In this document: piece after piece, positions 30,820 to 39,097 of the stretch
How positions within the stretch are numbered: position 1 is the first letter of the stretch
Layout of the letters: each line of letters starts with the position of its first letter
NCBI RefSeq assembly: GCF_014202475.1
Contig: NZ_JACHGV010000001.1
Location: 862,186-926,185 of the forward strand
DNA: 64,000 bases
Origin: Streptomyces paradoxus
GTDB lineage: Bacteria > Actinomycetota > Actinomycetes > Streptomycetales > Streptomycetaceae
Direction: 5' to 3'
Translations under genes and position numbers: made by a program
Notes under the pieces: model-generated
Database searches by the model: none
The model's input: only the letters and a program-made list of their open reading frames with translations
What the model was told of the DNA's origin: nothing

Positions 30820-31656
30820 TCAGGCGCCGGCCGCCCCCGCACCCGCACCCGCACCCGCACCCGCGAAGTGCTCGCCCACCAGGGCCCGTACCACGTCCAG
30901 GTCCCGTGCGATCAGCGCGTCCAGCAACGCCGTGTGCTCGTGTGCGTCCGCGATCAGGTCGGCCCGCCCCCGGATCCCCGGTCCGCCGCCGACCAGCGGC
31001 CACTGCGCCCTGCGGTGCAGGTCCTCGGCGATCCGGACCAGCTGCTCGTTGCCCAAGAGGGACAGCACGGCCCGGTGGAACCCCCGGTCGGACTCCGCGT
31101 AGGTCGCACGGCAGCCGGTGGACGCCGCGCGGACCGTCGCCTCGGCGAGGGGCCGCATCTCGGCCCAGCGCTCGGCGGGAACGGTACGGGCCAGCCGCAG
31201 CATCACCGGGACCTCGATCAGCGCCCGGACCTCGGCCAGTTCCGCCAGTTCCCGCACACCCCGTTCGACCACCCGGAACCCGCGGTTCGGCACGACCTCG
31301 ACGGCCCCTTCGAGGGCCAGTTGCTGCATGGCCTCCCGGACCGGCGTCGCCGAGACCCCGAACCGCTCGCCCAGCACCGGCGCCGAGTACACCTCGCCCG
31401 GTCGCAGGTCCCCCGCCACCAGGGCCGCCCGCAGCGCGGCCAGGATCTGCCCGCGCACCGAGGCCCGCTGGACCACCGGCCGGGCCCGCGGCACGACCGG
31501 CACGGCCGGCGCGGGCGGCTCGCTGTGCGTGTGCTCCCCGCGCACCGCCCCGGCCTGCTGCGGCACCCGCGCGGGCCCGGCCGGTCCGGCTGCAGCCGCT
31601 GCCGCTGCCGCCCACGGAGTCCCCGTGTCCGCGGAGCCCTGCGCTCCCTGCCTCAC
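30820..31656 (-). CDS. GntR-family regulator, FadR subfamily
   Basis: 278 residues from GTG 31656, which has a strong GGAGGAGG five bases upstream; ATG 31692 in the same frame lacks one. After an Ala/Pro-rich N-terminal arm, the winged helix-turn-helix reads YSAPVLGERFGVSATPVREA. The all-helical FCD ligand domain has DRGFHRAVLSLLGNEQLVRI and DAHEHTALLDALIARDL, with metal-ligand histidines. The C-terminus ends in Gly-Ala repeats encoded by a hexamer tandem repeat. It is divergent from the FhuF-like gene. Ligand unknown. Confidence 0.85.
   Translation of the reverse strand: MRQGAQGSADTGTPWAAAAAAAAGPAGPARVPQQAGAVRGEHTHSEPPAPAVPVVPRARPVVQRASVRGQILAALRAALVAGDLRPGEVYSAPVLGERFGVSATPVREAMQQLALEGAVEVVPNRGFRVVERGVRELAELAEVRALIEVPVMLRLARTVPAERWAEMRPLAEATVRAASTGCRATYAESDRGFHRAVLSLLGNEQLVRIAEDLHRRAQWPLVGGGPGIRGRADLIADAHEHTALLDALIARDLDVVRALVGEHFAGAGAGAGAGAAGA
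30837..30864. repeat. Hexamer tandem repeat (CCCGCA)n
   Basis: About four and a half copies of CCCGCA lie inside the 3' end of the GntR gene and encode its Gly-Ala tail. Slippage here would change tail length without shifting frame, because the unit is six bases. Confidence 0.8.
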
Positions 31657-31778
31657 GGGTCCTCCTCCGGACGTATCGGTACTTGGGGTCATTGCGGCGG
31701 GTTGTTACTCGTCCGTCAAGCACCATAAGCGCCCCGGCCCCCAGTTCAAATCCCGATCAAGTTTCCGGAGATCGCTAG

Positions 31779-31797
31779 TAAGGTTAGGCTTACCTTC
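31779..31797. promoter_or_regulatory. Iron box (DmdR/IdeR-type operator)
   Basis: The 19-bp site TAAGGTTAGGCTTACCTTC closely matches the actinomycete iron box (TTAGGTTAGGCTCACCTAA). It lies 36 bp before the FhuF-like gene and in front of the divergent GntR gene. Repression by the iron-loaded DtxR-family regulator is expected. Confidence 0.88.
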
Positions 31798-31833
31798 AAG
31801 AGCCCCGTTTCACTCCGACGGATCGGTGATCAC

Positions 31834-32685
31834 ATGCCTGCGCCCCTTTCGGCCGTCTCCGGCGCCTACGCACGCCTGGCCGAGGTCCTCCCGGGGCTGG
31901 CCGTCACCGAGCTGGACGCCGGGCAGGAGACCCCGCACGGCGGCGGCTGGACCTCCGCCGCCGACCTCGCGGCCGCAGGACCCGCCCTCGACCGCTTCCT
32001 GGCGTGGGACGTGGACCAGATCCAGCGGGACTACGGCCGGCAGGCCCGCCCCGACGTCGTCGCCACCTTCGGCCTGCACCGCTACGCCTGGCCCGCCTGC
32101 CTGCTGATCACCGTGCCGTGGTTCCTGCACCGCCGGGTCCCCCGCTACCCCGTGACCCACGTCTCGTACGACCGCACCGCCCCGGGCCACGCCCTCGGGC
32201 ACCTGGCCGTCCGTCCCGCCGGCTTCGCCTGCCTGCCCGGCGACGAGGCGGCCGGGCTGCCCGGCGCCCGGGTCGTCCCCGACGAGGAGGCGCTGCGCGC
32301 GGAGGTGCGGTCGGCGGTCGCCGAGCACCTGGAGCCGGTCCTGGCCGGTTTCGGCCCCCGGATGCGGCGCCGCGGACGCGCCCTGTGGGGGATGGCGACG
32401 GACGAGATCGTCGAAGGGGTCTGGTACATCGCCCAGTTGCTCGGCGAGATCGAGGAGCGGCGCGCGATGCGCGAGCTGGAGCTGCTCCTGCCGGGCGCGA
32501 CCAAGCCGTACGTCGGCACAGCGGCGTTCCGGGAGCTGACCGGCCCCGGCGGCGAGCCGCTGCTCACCCGGGACCGCGCGAGCTGCTGCATGTTCTACAC
32601 GCTGCGCCCGGAGGACACCTGCGCCACCTGCCCGCGCACCTGCGACACGGACCGGGTCACCAAGCTGCTGGCCACGGCCAGTTGA
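31834..32685 (+). CDS. FhuF-like (2Fe-2S) ferric-siderophore reductase
   Basis: 283 residues. The C-terminal cluster motif ASCCMFYTLRPEDTCATC has the CC-x10-C-x2-C arrangement of FhuF, which binds a 2Fe-2S centre and reduces iron in imported ferric siderophores. The rest (HVSYDRTAPGHALGHLAVRP, GMATDEIVEGVWYIAQLLGE) fits actinomycete FhuF-like cytosolic proteins. The iron box directly upstream strongly supports iron control. No siderophore biosynthesis or uptake genes are adjacent. Confidence 0.88.
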   Translation: MPAPLSAVSGAYARLAEVLPGLAVTELDAGQETPHGGGWTSAADLAAAGPALDRFLAWDVDQIQRDYGRQARPDVVATFGLHRYAWPACLLITVPWFLHRRVPRYPVTHVSYDRTAPGHALGHLAVRPAGFACLPGDEAAGLPGARVVPDEEALRAEVRSAVAEHLEPVLAGFGPRMRRRGRALWGMATDEIVEGVWYIAQLLGEIEERRAMRELELLLPGATKPYVGTAAFRELTGPGGEPLLTRDRASCCMFYTLRPEDTCATCPRTCDTDRVTKLLATAS

Positions 32686-32988
32686 CGTCCGCGCGGGGCC
32701 GATCGCTCCCGCCGTCCCTTAAGATCATCGCGGACCGGACACCCGCAGGCCCACCGGCGATTCAAACCCTCCTCACGTGTCACGGGAACTATCCGGAGAA
32801 CCACTCGTACGGGTAGTCTTATTCGAACTCAACTCCCGCCCCTCAAGCGGCAGTTCGAGCAGAACGCCGCCCTGAATATTCCCTTGCACTTCCTTGGCGG
32901 CCTCTTGCCCCGAAACCCCCTGAGGGCCGATGGGATTGGGCCACTATGGCGGGCGTTACGCCCTATCCCAATGCAAGGGACCACCCAG
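32686..32988 (+). promoter_or_regulatory. Intergenic region with structured leader of the DUF2637 gene
   Basis: 303 bp without a gene. Near its end is a nested inverted repeat: ATTGGG (32935-32940) pairs with CCCAAT (32967-32972), enclosing GGGCGT and ACGCCC (32951-32956 and 32958-32963) around one central base. AAGGGA, the likely ribosome site, follows at 32975-32980. A promoter is not obvious; a GGGTAG hexamer near 32808 could be part of one. Confidence 0.4.
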
Positions 32989-34029
32989 ATGAGACTGACC
33001 GACATATCGCTGAACTGGCTGCTTCCGGGCGCCGTGCTTCTCCTGGGCATGCTGGCGGCGGTAGCGGTGCTCGCGCGCGGCAAGCGCTCCTCGGTCAAGG
33101 ACACGAGCGCGGACGACTCCTGGGAGCGCAGCGAGGAACGCCGCAGACGCAAGGAAGCCGTCTACGGCACCCTCTCCTACCTCCTGTTGTTCTGCTGTGC
33201 GGCCGTCGCCGCCCTGCTCTCCTTCCACGGCCTGGTCGGCTTCGGCGAACAGAACCTCGGACTGTCCGGCGGCTGGCAGTACCTCGTCCCGTTCGGCCTG
33301 GACGGCGCGGCGATGTTCTGCTCCGTCCTCGCGGTGCGCGAGGCCAGCCACGGTGACGCCGCGCTCGGCTCCCGCATACTGGTCTGGACGTTCGCCTTCG
33401 CTGCGGCCTGGTTCAACTGGGTGCACGCGCCCCGGGGCGTCGGCCACGCGGGTGCTCCCCACTTCTTCGCAGGCATGTCCCTGTCGGCGGCGGTGCTCTT
33501 CGACCGCGCGCTGAAGCAGACCCGCCGGGCCGCCCTGCGGGAGCAGGGCCTGGTGCCCCGCCCGCTGCCGCAGATCCGCATGGTGCGCTGGCTGCGGGCC
33601 CCCCGGGAGACCTACCGCGCCTGGTCGCTGATGCTCCTGGAGGGTGTGCGCAGCCTGGACGAGGCCGTCGACGAGGTGCGCGACGACATGCGCAAGAAGG
33701 AAGAGGCCCGGCAGCGGCGGCGCGACCAGCAGCGTGTGGAGCGGGCCCAGCTGAAGGCGATCAGCCGCGGCCACCGCGGACACTTCGGCCGGGGTGCCGG
33801 GCGGCAGCTGGAGGTGCAGGTGGAGCGCGGCTCCTCACAGGTCACCGCGGAGCCTGCCATATCCGCGCCGGAGCCCCTGCCCGTGCGCTCGCGTCCCTCC
33901 CTGCAGCCGGTGCGCAAAGGAGCTGACCCGGTGACCGTCGACCTCACCGCCGAGGACGACACCATGGCACTGCCGCGTCTGGACTCCCTGGAGCGCAAGC
34001 TCAAGGACCTGGAGCAGCAGTTCGGCTGA
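32989..34029 (+). CDS. DUF2637-type membrane protein with coiled C-terminal tail
   Basis: 346 residues from ATG 32989 with AAGGGA eight bases before. A first membrane helix (WLLPGAVLLLGMLAAVAVL) is followed by an acidic/basic loop and four more helices (LSYLLLFCCAAVAALLSF, YLVPFGLDGAAMFCSVLAV, ILVWTFAFAAAWFNWVHA, FFAGMSLSAAVLFDRAL) in the DUF2637 pattern. A charged cytoplasmic tail rich in Arg/Glu/Gln ends in a probable coiled coil (LDSLERKLKDLEQQFG). DUF2637 occurs in Spd proteins of conjugative plasmids, but no transfer or integrase gene is near, so this is a chromosomal relative of unknown role. Confidence 0.7.
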   Translation: MRLTDISLNWLLPGAVLLLGMLAAVAVLARGKRSSVKDTSADDSWERSEERRRRKEAVYGTLSYLLLFCCAAVAALLSFHGLVGFGEQNLGLSGGWQYLVPFGLDGAAMFCSVLAVREASHGDAALGSRILVWTFAFAAAWFNWVHAPRGVGHAGAPHFFAGMSLSAAVLFDRALKQTRRAALREQGLVPRPLPQIRMVRWLRAPRETYRAWSLMLLEGVRSLDEAVDEVRDDMRKKEEARQRRRDQQRVERAQLKAISRGHRGHFGRGAGRQLEVQVERGSSQVTAEPAISAPEPLPVRSRPSLQPVRKGADPVTVDLTAEDDTMALPRLDSLERKLKDLEQQFG

Positions 34030-34050
34030 CCGGACCGCGGCGGGGGAGGC

Positions 34051-34082
34051 GAAGGGGCGGGGCCTGCGGGCCGCGCCCCTTC
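34051..34082. terminator. Bidirectional terminator
   Basis: Arms GAAGGGGCGGGGC and GCCGCGCCCCTTC (one mismatch, 6-base loop) lie between convergent genes. Confidence 0.8.
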
Positions 34083-34087
34083 GGCGT

Positions 34088-34570
34088 TCACGCCGCCCCG
34101 GCCTCCAGCTCGAACCAGACGGCCTTGCCCACCCCGTGCGGCCGGATCCCCCAGGCGTCCGCGAGGGACTGCACCAGGAACAGGCCCCTGCCGTTCGTAC
34201 CGTCGTCGGCGACCGGTACGCGCAGCCGGGGCCTGCGGGCCACGAAGTCCCGTACCTCCACCCGCAGTCCGCGGGGACCGACGGTGGCCGTGAGGACCGC
34301 GTCGTGGTCGGTGTGGACGATCGCGTTGGTGACGAGTTCACTGGTGAGCAGTTCCGCCACGTCCGACTGCCCCTGCTTCCCCCACTGCCCCAGCAGTTCC
34401 CGCAGGGCCCTGCGGGCTTCCGGGACGGCCCGCAGGTCCGCCCGCCCCAGTCTGCGCCGCAGTTGCGGCGCCGGTTCCCGCTCCGTGACGTCGTCGGTCC
34501 TGTCCTCCACCGTCTTCGCCGAGAAGCCCCCGATCGCTATGGGACCGCCTCGTCGTGCCTGCCTCTCCAT
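34088..34570 (-). CDS. Anti-sigma-factor-like ATP-binding protein (HATPase_c_2)
   Basis: 160 residues. The RsbW/SpoIIAB-type histidine-kinase-like ATPase fold is shown by the N-box ELLTSELVTNAIVHTD and the G-box DDGTNGRGLFLVQSLADAWG. There is no histidine-phosphotransfer or sensor domain. Streptomyces have many such stand-alone proteins, some binding sigma factors or anti-anti-sigma partners. No sigma factor is adjacent, so the partner is unknown. Confidence 0.85.
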   Translation of the reverse strand: MERQARRGGPIAIGGFSAKTVEDRTDDVTEREPAPQLRRRLGRADLRAVPEARRALRELLGQWGKQGQSDVAELLTSELVTNAIVHTDHDAVLTATVGPRGLRVEVRDFVARRPRLRVPVADDGTNGRGLFLVQSLADAWGIRPHGVGKAVWFELEAGAA

Positions 34571-34935
34571 GACCCCCGCCCGCGCGCCGATGTCGGTTCC
34601 CCTCCTGCTCGAACACGTTCACGGGGATCCATGCCCCATCGCGAACGCGGCAGTCATGTCGAATCGTCAACGACCGGGTGTTCGGCCACGGGAGCGGGGC
34701 GGGCGGCCCGGGCGGCGGGCCGCTGAGCGGCACGGCGGTGGCGGGGAGGGGGACAAGAGGGTAGCCGGTCCGGGTCCCCGGGCGGATCCTGACCGCCGGA
34801 GATCGGCCGATGGGCCGATGGCCGGCTGCCGATCCCTGCGTACGCGGTGAACGGCTGGGGCGACGGGCCCCCGTGCGCGGCGCTTCGGTGAAGTTGGCCG
34901 AAGTACGACGGTCTTGACATCCGCCGAGACCGGTA
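34571..34935. other. Intergenic region without an identifiable gene
   Basis: 365 bp between the ATPase gene and the terminator of the next minus-strand gene. It should hold the ATPase promoter. A TTGACG is present on the minus strand (34670-34665), but no matching -10 lies at 16-19 bp. I see no conserved ORF with a ribosome site. Confidence 0.5.
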
Positions 34936-34978
34936 CGGGGCCGTCCTCCCCCACCCCCGTGGCGGGAGGACGGCCCCG
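34936..34978 (-). terminator. Terminator of the secreted-protein gene
   Basis: A perfect 15-bp stem (CGGGGCCGTCCTCCC / GGGAGGACGGCCCCG) with a 13-base loop lies 18 bp after the stop at 34997. Confidence 0.85.
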
Positions 34979-34996
34979 GTCTTCCGTCGGGCGCGG

Positions 34997-35620
34997 TCAG
35001 TACAGCTTGTTGACGGCGGTGGTCGTCGTCTTCTTGAAGGCGGCCACGGGGGCGTCGTCGAAGTCGCCCATCTGGCCCCACTGCACGACGGTGACGGTCC
35101 TGCCGTCCCGCCCGACGGACAGCAGCGAGATGTCCGTGGCACCCCAGGACGTCTCGGTGTGCAGGCCGCGGACGCGGGCGCCCTCCTCGACCGGCAGAGT
35201 GCCGTAGTCCCGGCCCTCGGCCTCGACGTCGGGGTCGTTCTTCTCGATGCGGTCGGCGCAGGTGCGGATCAGGTCGTCGTAGTGCTTCGCCAGGGCCTTG
35301 GCCAGGGCGGGTGTGTCCGCCACGACGGTCAGCTGCACGGCGCCGGTGTCCAGGTCGGTCCGGAACTCCCGGTGCCGGTAGTCGTAGGAGGGCACGCCCT
35401 CCGTGCTCACGCAGAAGCCGAGTCCCTCCGGGAACCCTTCGGTGACCGGGCCGGCGGTCCAGGCCGAGGTCGGGTGCGGCGGCAGCTGGGACGCCGACAG
35501 GAACTTGGGAGCGGCGGCCTTCGGCGCGGCGCCGGCGGCCGGTGCCGTGAGGACGGTGCCCGCCGCGAGGGCGGCGACGGTGAGTGCGGTGAGCGCGCTG
35601 GCTCGGATGTGCTTGGGCAT
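34997..35620 (-). CDS. Secreted protein of unknown function
   Basis: 207 residues; ATG 35620 is preceded by GGGGGAAC. The signal peptide ALTALTVAALAAGTVLTAP with APAAGAAP cleavage region is clear. The mature chain has two cysteines (GFCVSTEG and IRTCADRI) that may form a disulphide, and VVQWGQMGDFDDAPVAAFKK near the end. It vaguely resembles extracellular sensor-type domains of actinobacterial kinases (PknH-like), but I cannot assign it. It is divergent from a membrane-anchored regulator, with which it may share a control region. Confidence 0.7.
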   Translation of the reverse strand: MPKHIRASALTALTVAALAAGTVLTAPAAGAAPKAAAPKFLSASQLPPHPTSAWTAGPVTEGFPEGLGFCVSTEGVPSYDYRHREFRTDLDTGAVQLTVVADTPALAKALAKHYDDLIRTCADRIEKNDPDVEAEGRDYGTLPVEEGARVRGLHTETSWGATDISLLSVGRDGRTVTVVQWGQMGDFDDAPVAAFKKTTTTAVNKLY

Positions 35621-35873
35621 GGGTGTTCCCCCGTGGATGAGTGCGTGGATGAAATGCCGAAGGCATGGATGCCGGATGCCGCCGCGAGGCCGGCTGGTCG
35701 GCCCGGACCTGCTCGGTGCGACACCAAAAGCATCAGCGGTCACACCGGGCGGGCGCAACAGCCGGCATTCGATCGGGCACGGTGGAACCATCCCAGCCCG
35801 TCTGACGTGCAGGTACATGGGGTGCCTGGGATGCCGTTCCGGGCCGGGTCGGACCTACGAGGACGGGGGAACG

Positions 35874-37292
35874 GTGTCGGCACACAGCGACGTCGACGAC
35901 GTCGGGGAGTTCGCGGCGCTGCTGAGGACGCTGAAGGAGCGCACGGACCGCAGTTACGGTTCATTGGCCCGGCGTCTGGCCATGAACACCTCGACCCTGC
36001 ACCGCTACTGCGCTGGCGAGGCCGTCCCCGTCGACTTCGCGCCCGTGGAGCGCTTCGCCGCCCTGTGCGGGGCGTCCCCGGAGGAACGTCTGGAGCTGCA
36101 CCGCCGCTGGCTCCTGGCGGTGGCGGCGCGGCAGCGGCCCCGGACGGCGGGCACGGCCGGTACGTCCGGTACGGCGCAGGGGGGTGAGGTCGCCACCGGG
36201 GCGGACGAACCGGAGCAAGCACCGGACACCGTCGACGGCCTGACGAACGGTCCGGTGTCCGACCTGGTGGACGACCCGGTATCGGACGCGGTGGACGACT
36301 CGGTGTCCAACGCGGTGGACGGCCCCGCGGACGCCCCTGAGGAAGACCCCCCGCTCCCCCGCCGGCCCTGGTACCGCCGCAGACGCGTCGCGGTCGGGCT
36401 GGCCGCCGCCTGCGCGGTGCTCGCGGCACTCGGCAGCCTCGCCGCGCTGCCGGACGGGCGGCGTACGCCACCCCGCGACCGGGCCGACGCGGCCGGTCCG
36501 GCCCCCTCCGCCATGACGGAGACCAAGGCACCGGACCGGCGCGACGCCTCCCCCACTCCGAGCGGCGGCTCCCCGAGTCCCCGGCGGTCCTCTCCCTCCG
36601 CCACCCCGAAGCAGCTGAAGCCCTCCCCGTCACCCTCCCCCCGCACCACCCCGCCCACCGGCGGCTCCACGCCCACCCCGCCCCTCACCTGGTCGGCCGA
36701 CTCCCAGGCCTGGAAGCTCGGCTGCGGTCACGACTACGTCGTCGCCAAGCCGCCCGGGCAGGTGCCACCGCCGCCCGTCCCGCAGGACGCGGGGGTCTGG
36801 GCCGCCTCACAGAACGCGGTGCACGGCGGCGAGACGCTCGTACAACTGACCGTGCAGGGGCGAACGGACACGGCTGTCGTACTGGAGGCACTGCGCGTAC
36901 GGGTGGTGGGGCGAACGGCCCCGGCGCAGGGCAAGGCCTACGCCATGAACCGGGGCTGCGGCGGTTCCATCACCCCGCGTTCCTTCGACGTGAACCTGGA
37001 CAAGGACCGCCCCATCGCCCGCGCGGTCGCCGGGAGCGACACGGGCACGCCGATCCCGGCGGTGAGCATGCCCTACCGCGTCTCCGCGCGGGACCCCGAG
37101 GTGCTGCTGATCAACGCCAGGACCCAAGGGTGCGACTGCCGCTGGTACCTGGAGCTGGACTGGTCCTCGCAGGGCCGTACGGGCACGGTCCGGATCGACG
37201 ACGACGGCCGCCCGTTCCGGACCAGCGGCATCAAGGGGCTGTCCCGCTACGTGTACGACATCTCCGCACGCGCCTGGACGCCCTACAGCTAG
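35874..37292 (+). CDS. Membrane-anchored XRE-type helix-turn-helix protein
   Basis: 472 residues from GTG 35874 (GGGGGAAC upstream). An N-terminal cytoplasmic helix-turn-helix (about residues 8-75, SYGSLARRLAMNTSTLHRYC) leads to an acidic linker with three 8-residue repeats, then one membrane helix (VAVGLAAACAVLAALGSLAA, about residues 172-191). Outside are a Ser/Pro/Thr-rich stalk and a C-terminal domain with paired cysteines (WKLGCGHDYVV, NRGCGGSI, TQGCDCRWYLE). The layout suggests a one-component transmembrane regulator. The 3' end overlaps the convergent poxB-like gene by 4 bases. Confidence 0.8.
   Translation: MSAHSDVDDVGEFAALLRTLKERTDRSYGSLARRLAMNTSTLHRYCAGEAVPVDFAPVERFAALCGASPEERLELHRRWLLAVAARQRPRTAGTAGTSGTAQGGEVATGADEPEQAPDTVDGLTNGPVSDLVDDPVSDAVDDSVSNAVDGPADAPEEDPPLPRRPWYRRRRVAVGLAAACAVLAALGSLAALPDGRRTPPRDRADAAGPAPSAMTETKAPDRRDASPTPSGGSPSPRRSSPSATPKQLKPSPSPSPRTTPPTGGSTPTPPLTWSADSQAWKLGCGHDYVVAKPPGQVPPPPVPQDAGVWAASQNAVHGGETLVQLTVQGRTDTAVVLEALRVRVVGRTAPAQGKAYAMNRGCGGSITPRSFDVNLDKDRPIARAVAGSDTGTPIPAVSMPYRVSARDPEVLLINARTQGCDCRWYLELDWSSQGRTGTVRIDDDGRPFRTSGIKGLSRYVYDISARAWTPYS
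36252..36323 (+). repeat. Three 24-bp tandem repeats in the XRE-protein linker
   Basis: Three imperfect copies, at 36252, 36276 and 36300, encode PVSDLVDD, PVSDAVDD and SVSNAVDG. They lengthen the acidic cytoplasmic linker before the membrane helix. Confidence 0.8.
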
Positions 37293-39031
37293 AGCCGGGG
37301 CACGTTGCGCAGGTTGGAGCGGGCCATCTGCAGCATCCGGCCCACCCCGCCGTCCAGCACCATCTTCGAGGCCGACAGGGCGAAGCCGGTCACCATCTCG
37401 GCCTTGATCTTCGGCGGGATGGACAGCGCGTTGGGGTCGGTGACGACGTCGACGAGGGCCGGTCCCTTGTGCTTGAAGGCGTCCTTGAGGGCCCCGGCGA
37501 GGTCCTTGGGCTTCTCGACGCGCACCCCGTACGCACCGCAGGCGCGGGCGACGGCCGCGAAGTCGGGGTTCTTGTTGGCCGTGCCGTACGACGGGAGGCC
37601 GGCGACCAGCATCTCCAACTCGACCATGCCGAGGGAGGAGTTGTTGAACAGGACCACCTTCACGGGCAGGTCGTACTGCACCAGCGTCAGGAAGTCGCCC
37701 ATCAGCATGGAGAAGCCGCCGTCCCCGGACATGGAGACGACCTGCCGCTTGCGGTCGGTGAACTGGGCGCCGATCGCCATGGGCAGCGCGTTCGCCATCG
37801 AGCCGTGGGAGAAGGAACCGATGACGCGGCGGCGGCCGTTGGGTGAGATGTAGCGGGCGGCCCAGACATTGCACATGCCGGTGTCGACGGTGAACACGGC
37901 GTCGTCGGAGGCCACTTCGTCGAGCACGGACGCCACGTACTCGGGGTGGATCGGCGTGTGCTTCTCGACCTTGCGCGTGTACGCCTTCACCACCCCCTCC
38001 AGCGCGTCGGCGTGCTTCTTCAGCATCCGGTCGAGGAAGCGGCGGTTCTTCTTCTCCTGCACCCGCGGGATCAGGCACCGCAGCGTCTCCCGTACGTCGC
38101 CCCACACCGCGAGGTCCAGCTTGGAGCGGCGGCCGAGGTGTTCGGGCCGGATATCGACCTGGACGATCTTGACGTCATCGGGGAGGAAGGCGTTGTAGGG
38201 GAAGTCGGTGCCGAGCAGGATCAGCAGGTCGCACTCGTGAGTGGCCTCGTAGGCGGCGCCGTAGCCGAGGAGCCCGCTCATGCCGACGTCGAAGGGGTTG
38301 TCGTACTGGATCCACTCCTTGCCGCGCAGAGCGTGCCCGACCGGGGACTTGATCTTCCCGGCGAACTCCATGACCTCGGCGTGCGCGCCGGCCGTGCCGC
38401 TGCCGCAGAAGAGGGTGACCTTGCCGGCGTCGTCGATCATCTCGACGAGCCGGTCGATCTCGGCGTCACCGGGTCGGACCGAGGGCCGGGAGGTGACGAG
38501 GGCGGTCTCGGCGGCCTTCTCCGGGGCGGGCAGGTCGGCGATGTCGCCGGGCAGCGTGACGACGCTGACGCCGCTGCGGCCGACGGCGTTCTGGATGGCG
38601 GTCTGCAGCAGCCGCGGCATCTGCTGCGGGCTGGAGATCATCTCGCTGTAGTGGCTGCACTCGGCGAACAGCCGGTCGGGGTGGGTCTCCTGGAAGTAGC
38701 CGAGGCCGATCTCGCTGGACGGGATGTGCGAGGCGAGGGCGAGGACCGGGGCCATGGAACGGTGGGCGTCGTAGAGGCCGTTGATGAGGTGGAGGTTGCC
38801 GGGTCCGCAGGAGCCGGCGCAGGCCGCGAGAGCGCCGGTGATCTGCGCCTCGGCGCCGGCGGCGAAGGCGGCGGTCTCCTCGTGCCGGACGTGGATCCAG
38901 TCGATGGCGGAGTTCCGGCGGACGGCGTCGACGACGGGGTTGAGGCTGTCGCCGACGACGCCGTAGAGACGTTTGACTCCGGCGCGGGTCAGGATGTCGA
39001 CGAACTGTTCCGCGACGTTCTGTTTGGCCAT
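37289..39031 (-). CDS. poxB: Thiamine-diphosphate-dependent pyruvate oxidase/dehydrogenase (PoxB-like)
   Basis: 580 residues. The three TPP-enzyme domains are present: N-terminal pyrimidine-binding (WIHVRHEETAAFAAGAEAQI, with the catalytic Glu of HEE), central FAD-type Rossmann domain, and C-terminal diphosphate-binding domain with SMSGDGGFSMLMGDFLTLVQ and FNNSSLGMVELE. It resembles pyruvate dehydrogenase (quinone), which decarboxylates pyruvate to acetate and CO2 at the membrane. Acetolactate synthase-type function is less likely. It is a single gene, and its stop overlaps that of the convergent XRE gene, leaving no room for a classical terminator. Confidence 0.85.
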   Translation of the reverse strand: MAKQNVAEQFVDILTRAGVKRLYGVVGDSLNPVVDAVRRNSAIDWIHVRHEETAAFAAGAEAQITGALAACAGSCGPGNLHLINGLYDAHRSMAPVLALASHIPSSEIGLGYFQETHPDRLFAECSHYSEMISSPQQMPRLLQTAIQNAVGRSGVSVVTLPGDIADLPAPEKAAETALVTSRPSVRPGDAEIDRLVEMIDDAGKVTLFCGSGTAGAHAEVMEFAGKIKSPVGHALRGKEWIQYDNPFDVGMSGLLGYGAAYEATHECDLLILLGTDFPYNAFLPDDVKIVQVDIRPEHLGRRSKLDLAVWGDVRETLRCLIPRVQEKKNRRFLDRMLKKHADALEGVVKAYTRKVEKHTPIHPEYVASVLDEVASDDAVFTVDTGMCNVWAARYISPNGRRRVIGSFSHGSMANALPMAIGAQFTDRKRQVVSMSGDGGFSMLMGDFLTLVQYDLPVKVVLFNNSSLGMVELEMLVAGLPSYGTANKNPDFAAVARACGAYGVRVEKPKDLAGALKDAFKHKGPALVDVVTDPNALSIPPKIKAEMVTGFALSASKMVLDGGVGRMLQMARSNLRNVPRL

Positions 39032-39097
39032 GGTTCTCGTCTGCCCCTTCGGTCTCCTGGGATCCCTCCGGGTTCCATCAAGTCACACGGGCAGCGC

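Noticed and set aside
31735..31765. tRNA-like T-loop sequence AGTTCAAATCC
   Set aside because: The flanking five-base arms do not pair and there is no acceptor, anticodon or D arm around it.
32989..34029. Possible conjugative element because DUF2637 occurs in plasmid Spd proteins
   Set aside because: No tra, rep, integrase, excisionase or attachment repeats nearby; base composition matches neighbours.
36181..36330. CRISPR-like short repeats
   Set aside because: The repeats are contiguous, coding and in frame, with no spacers.
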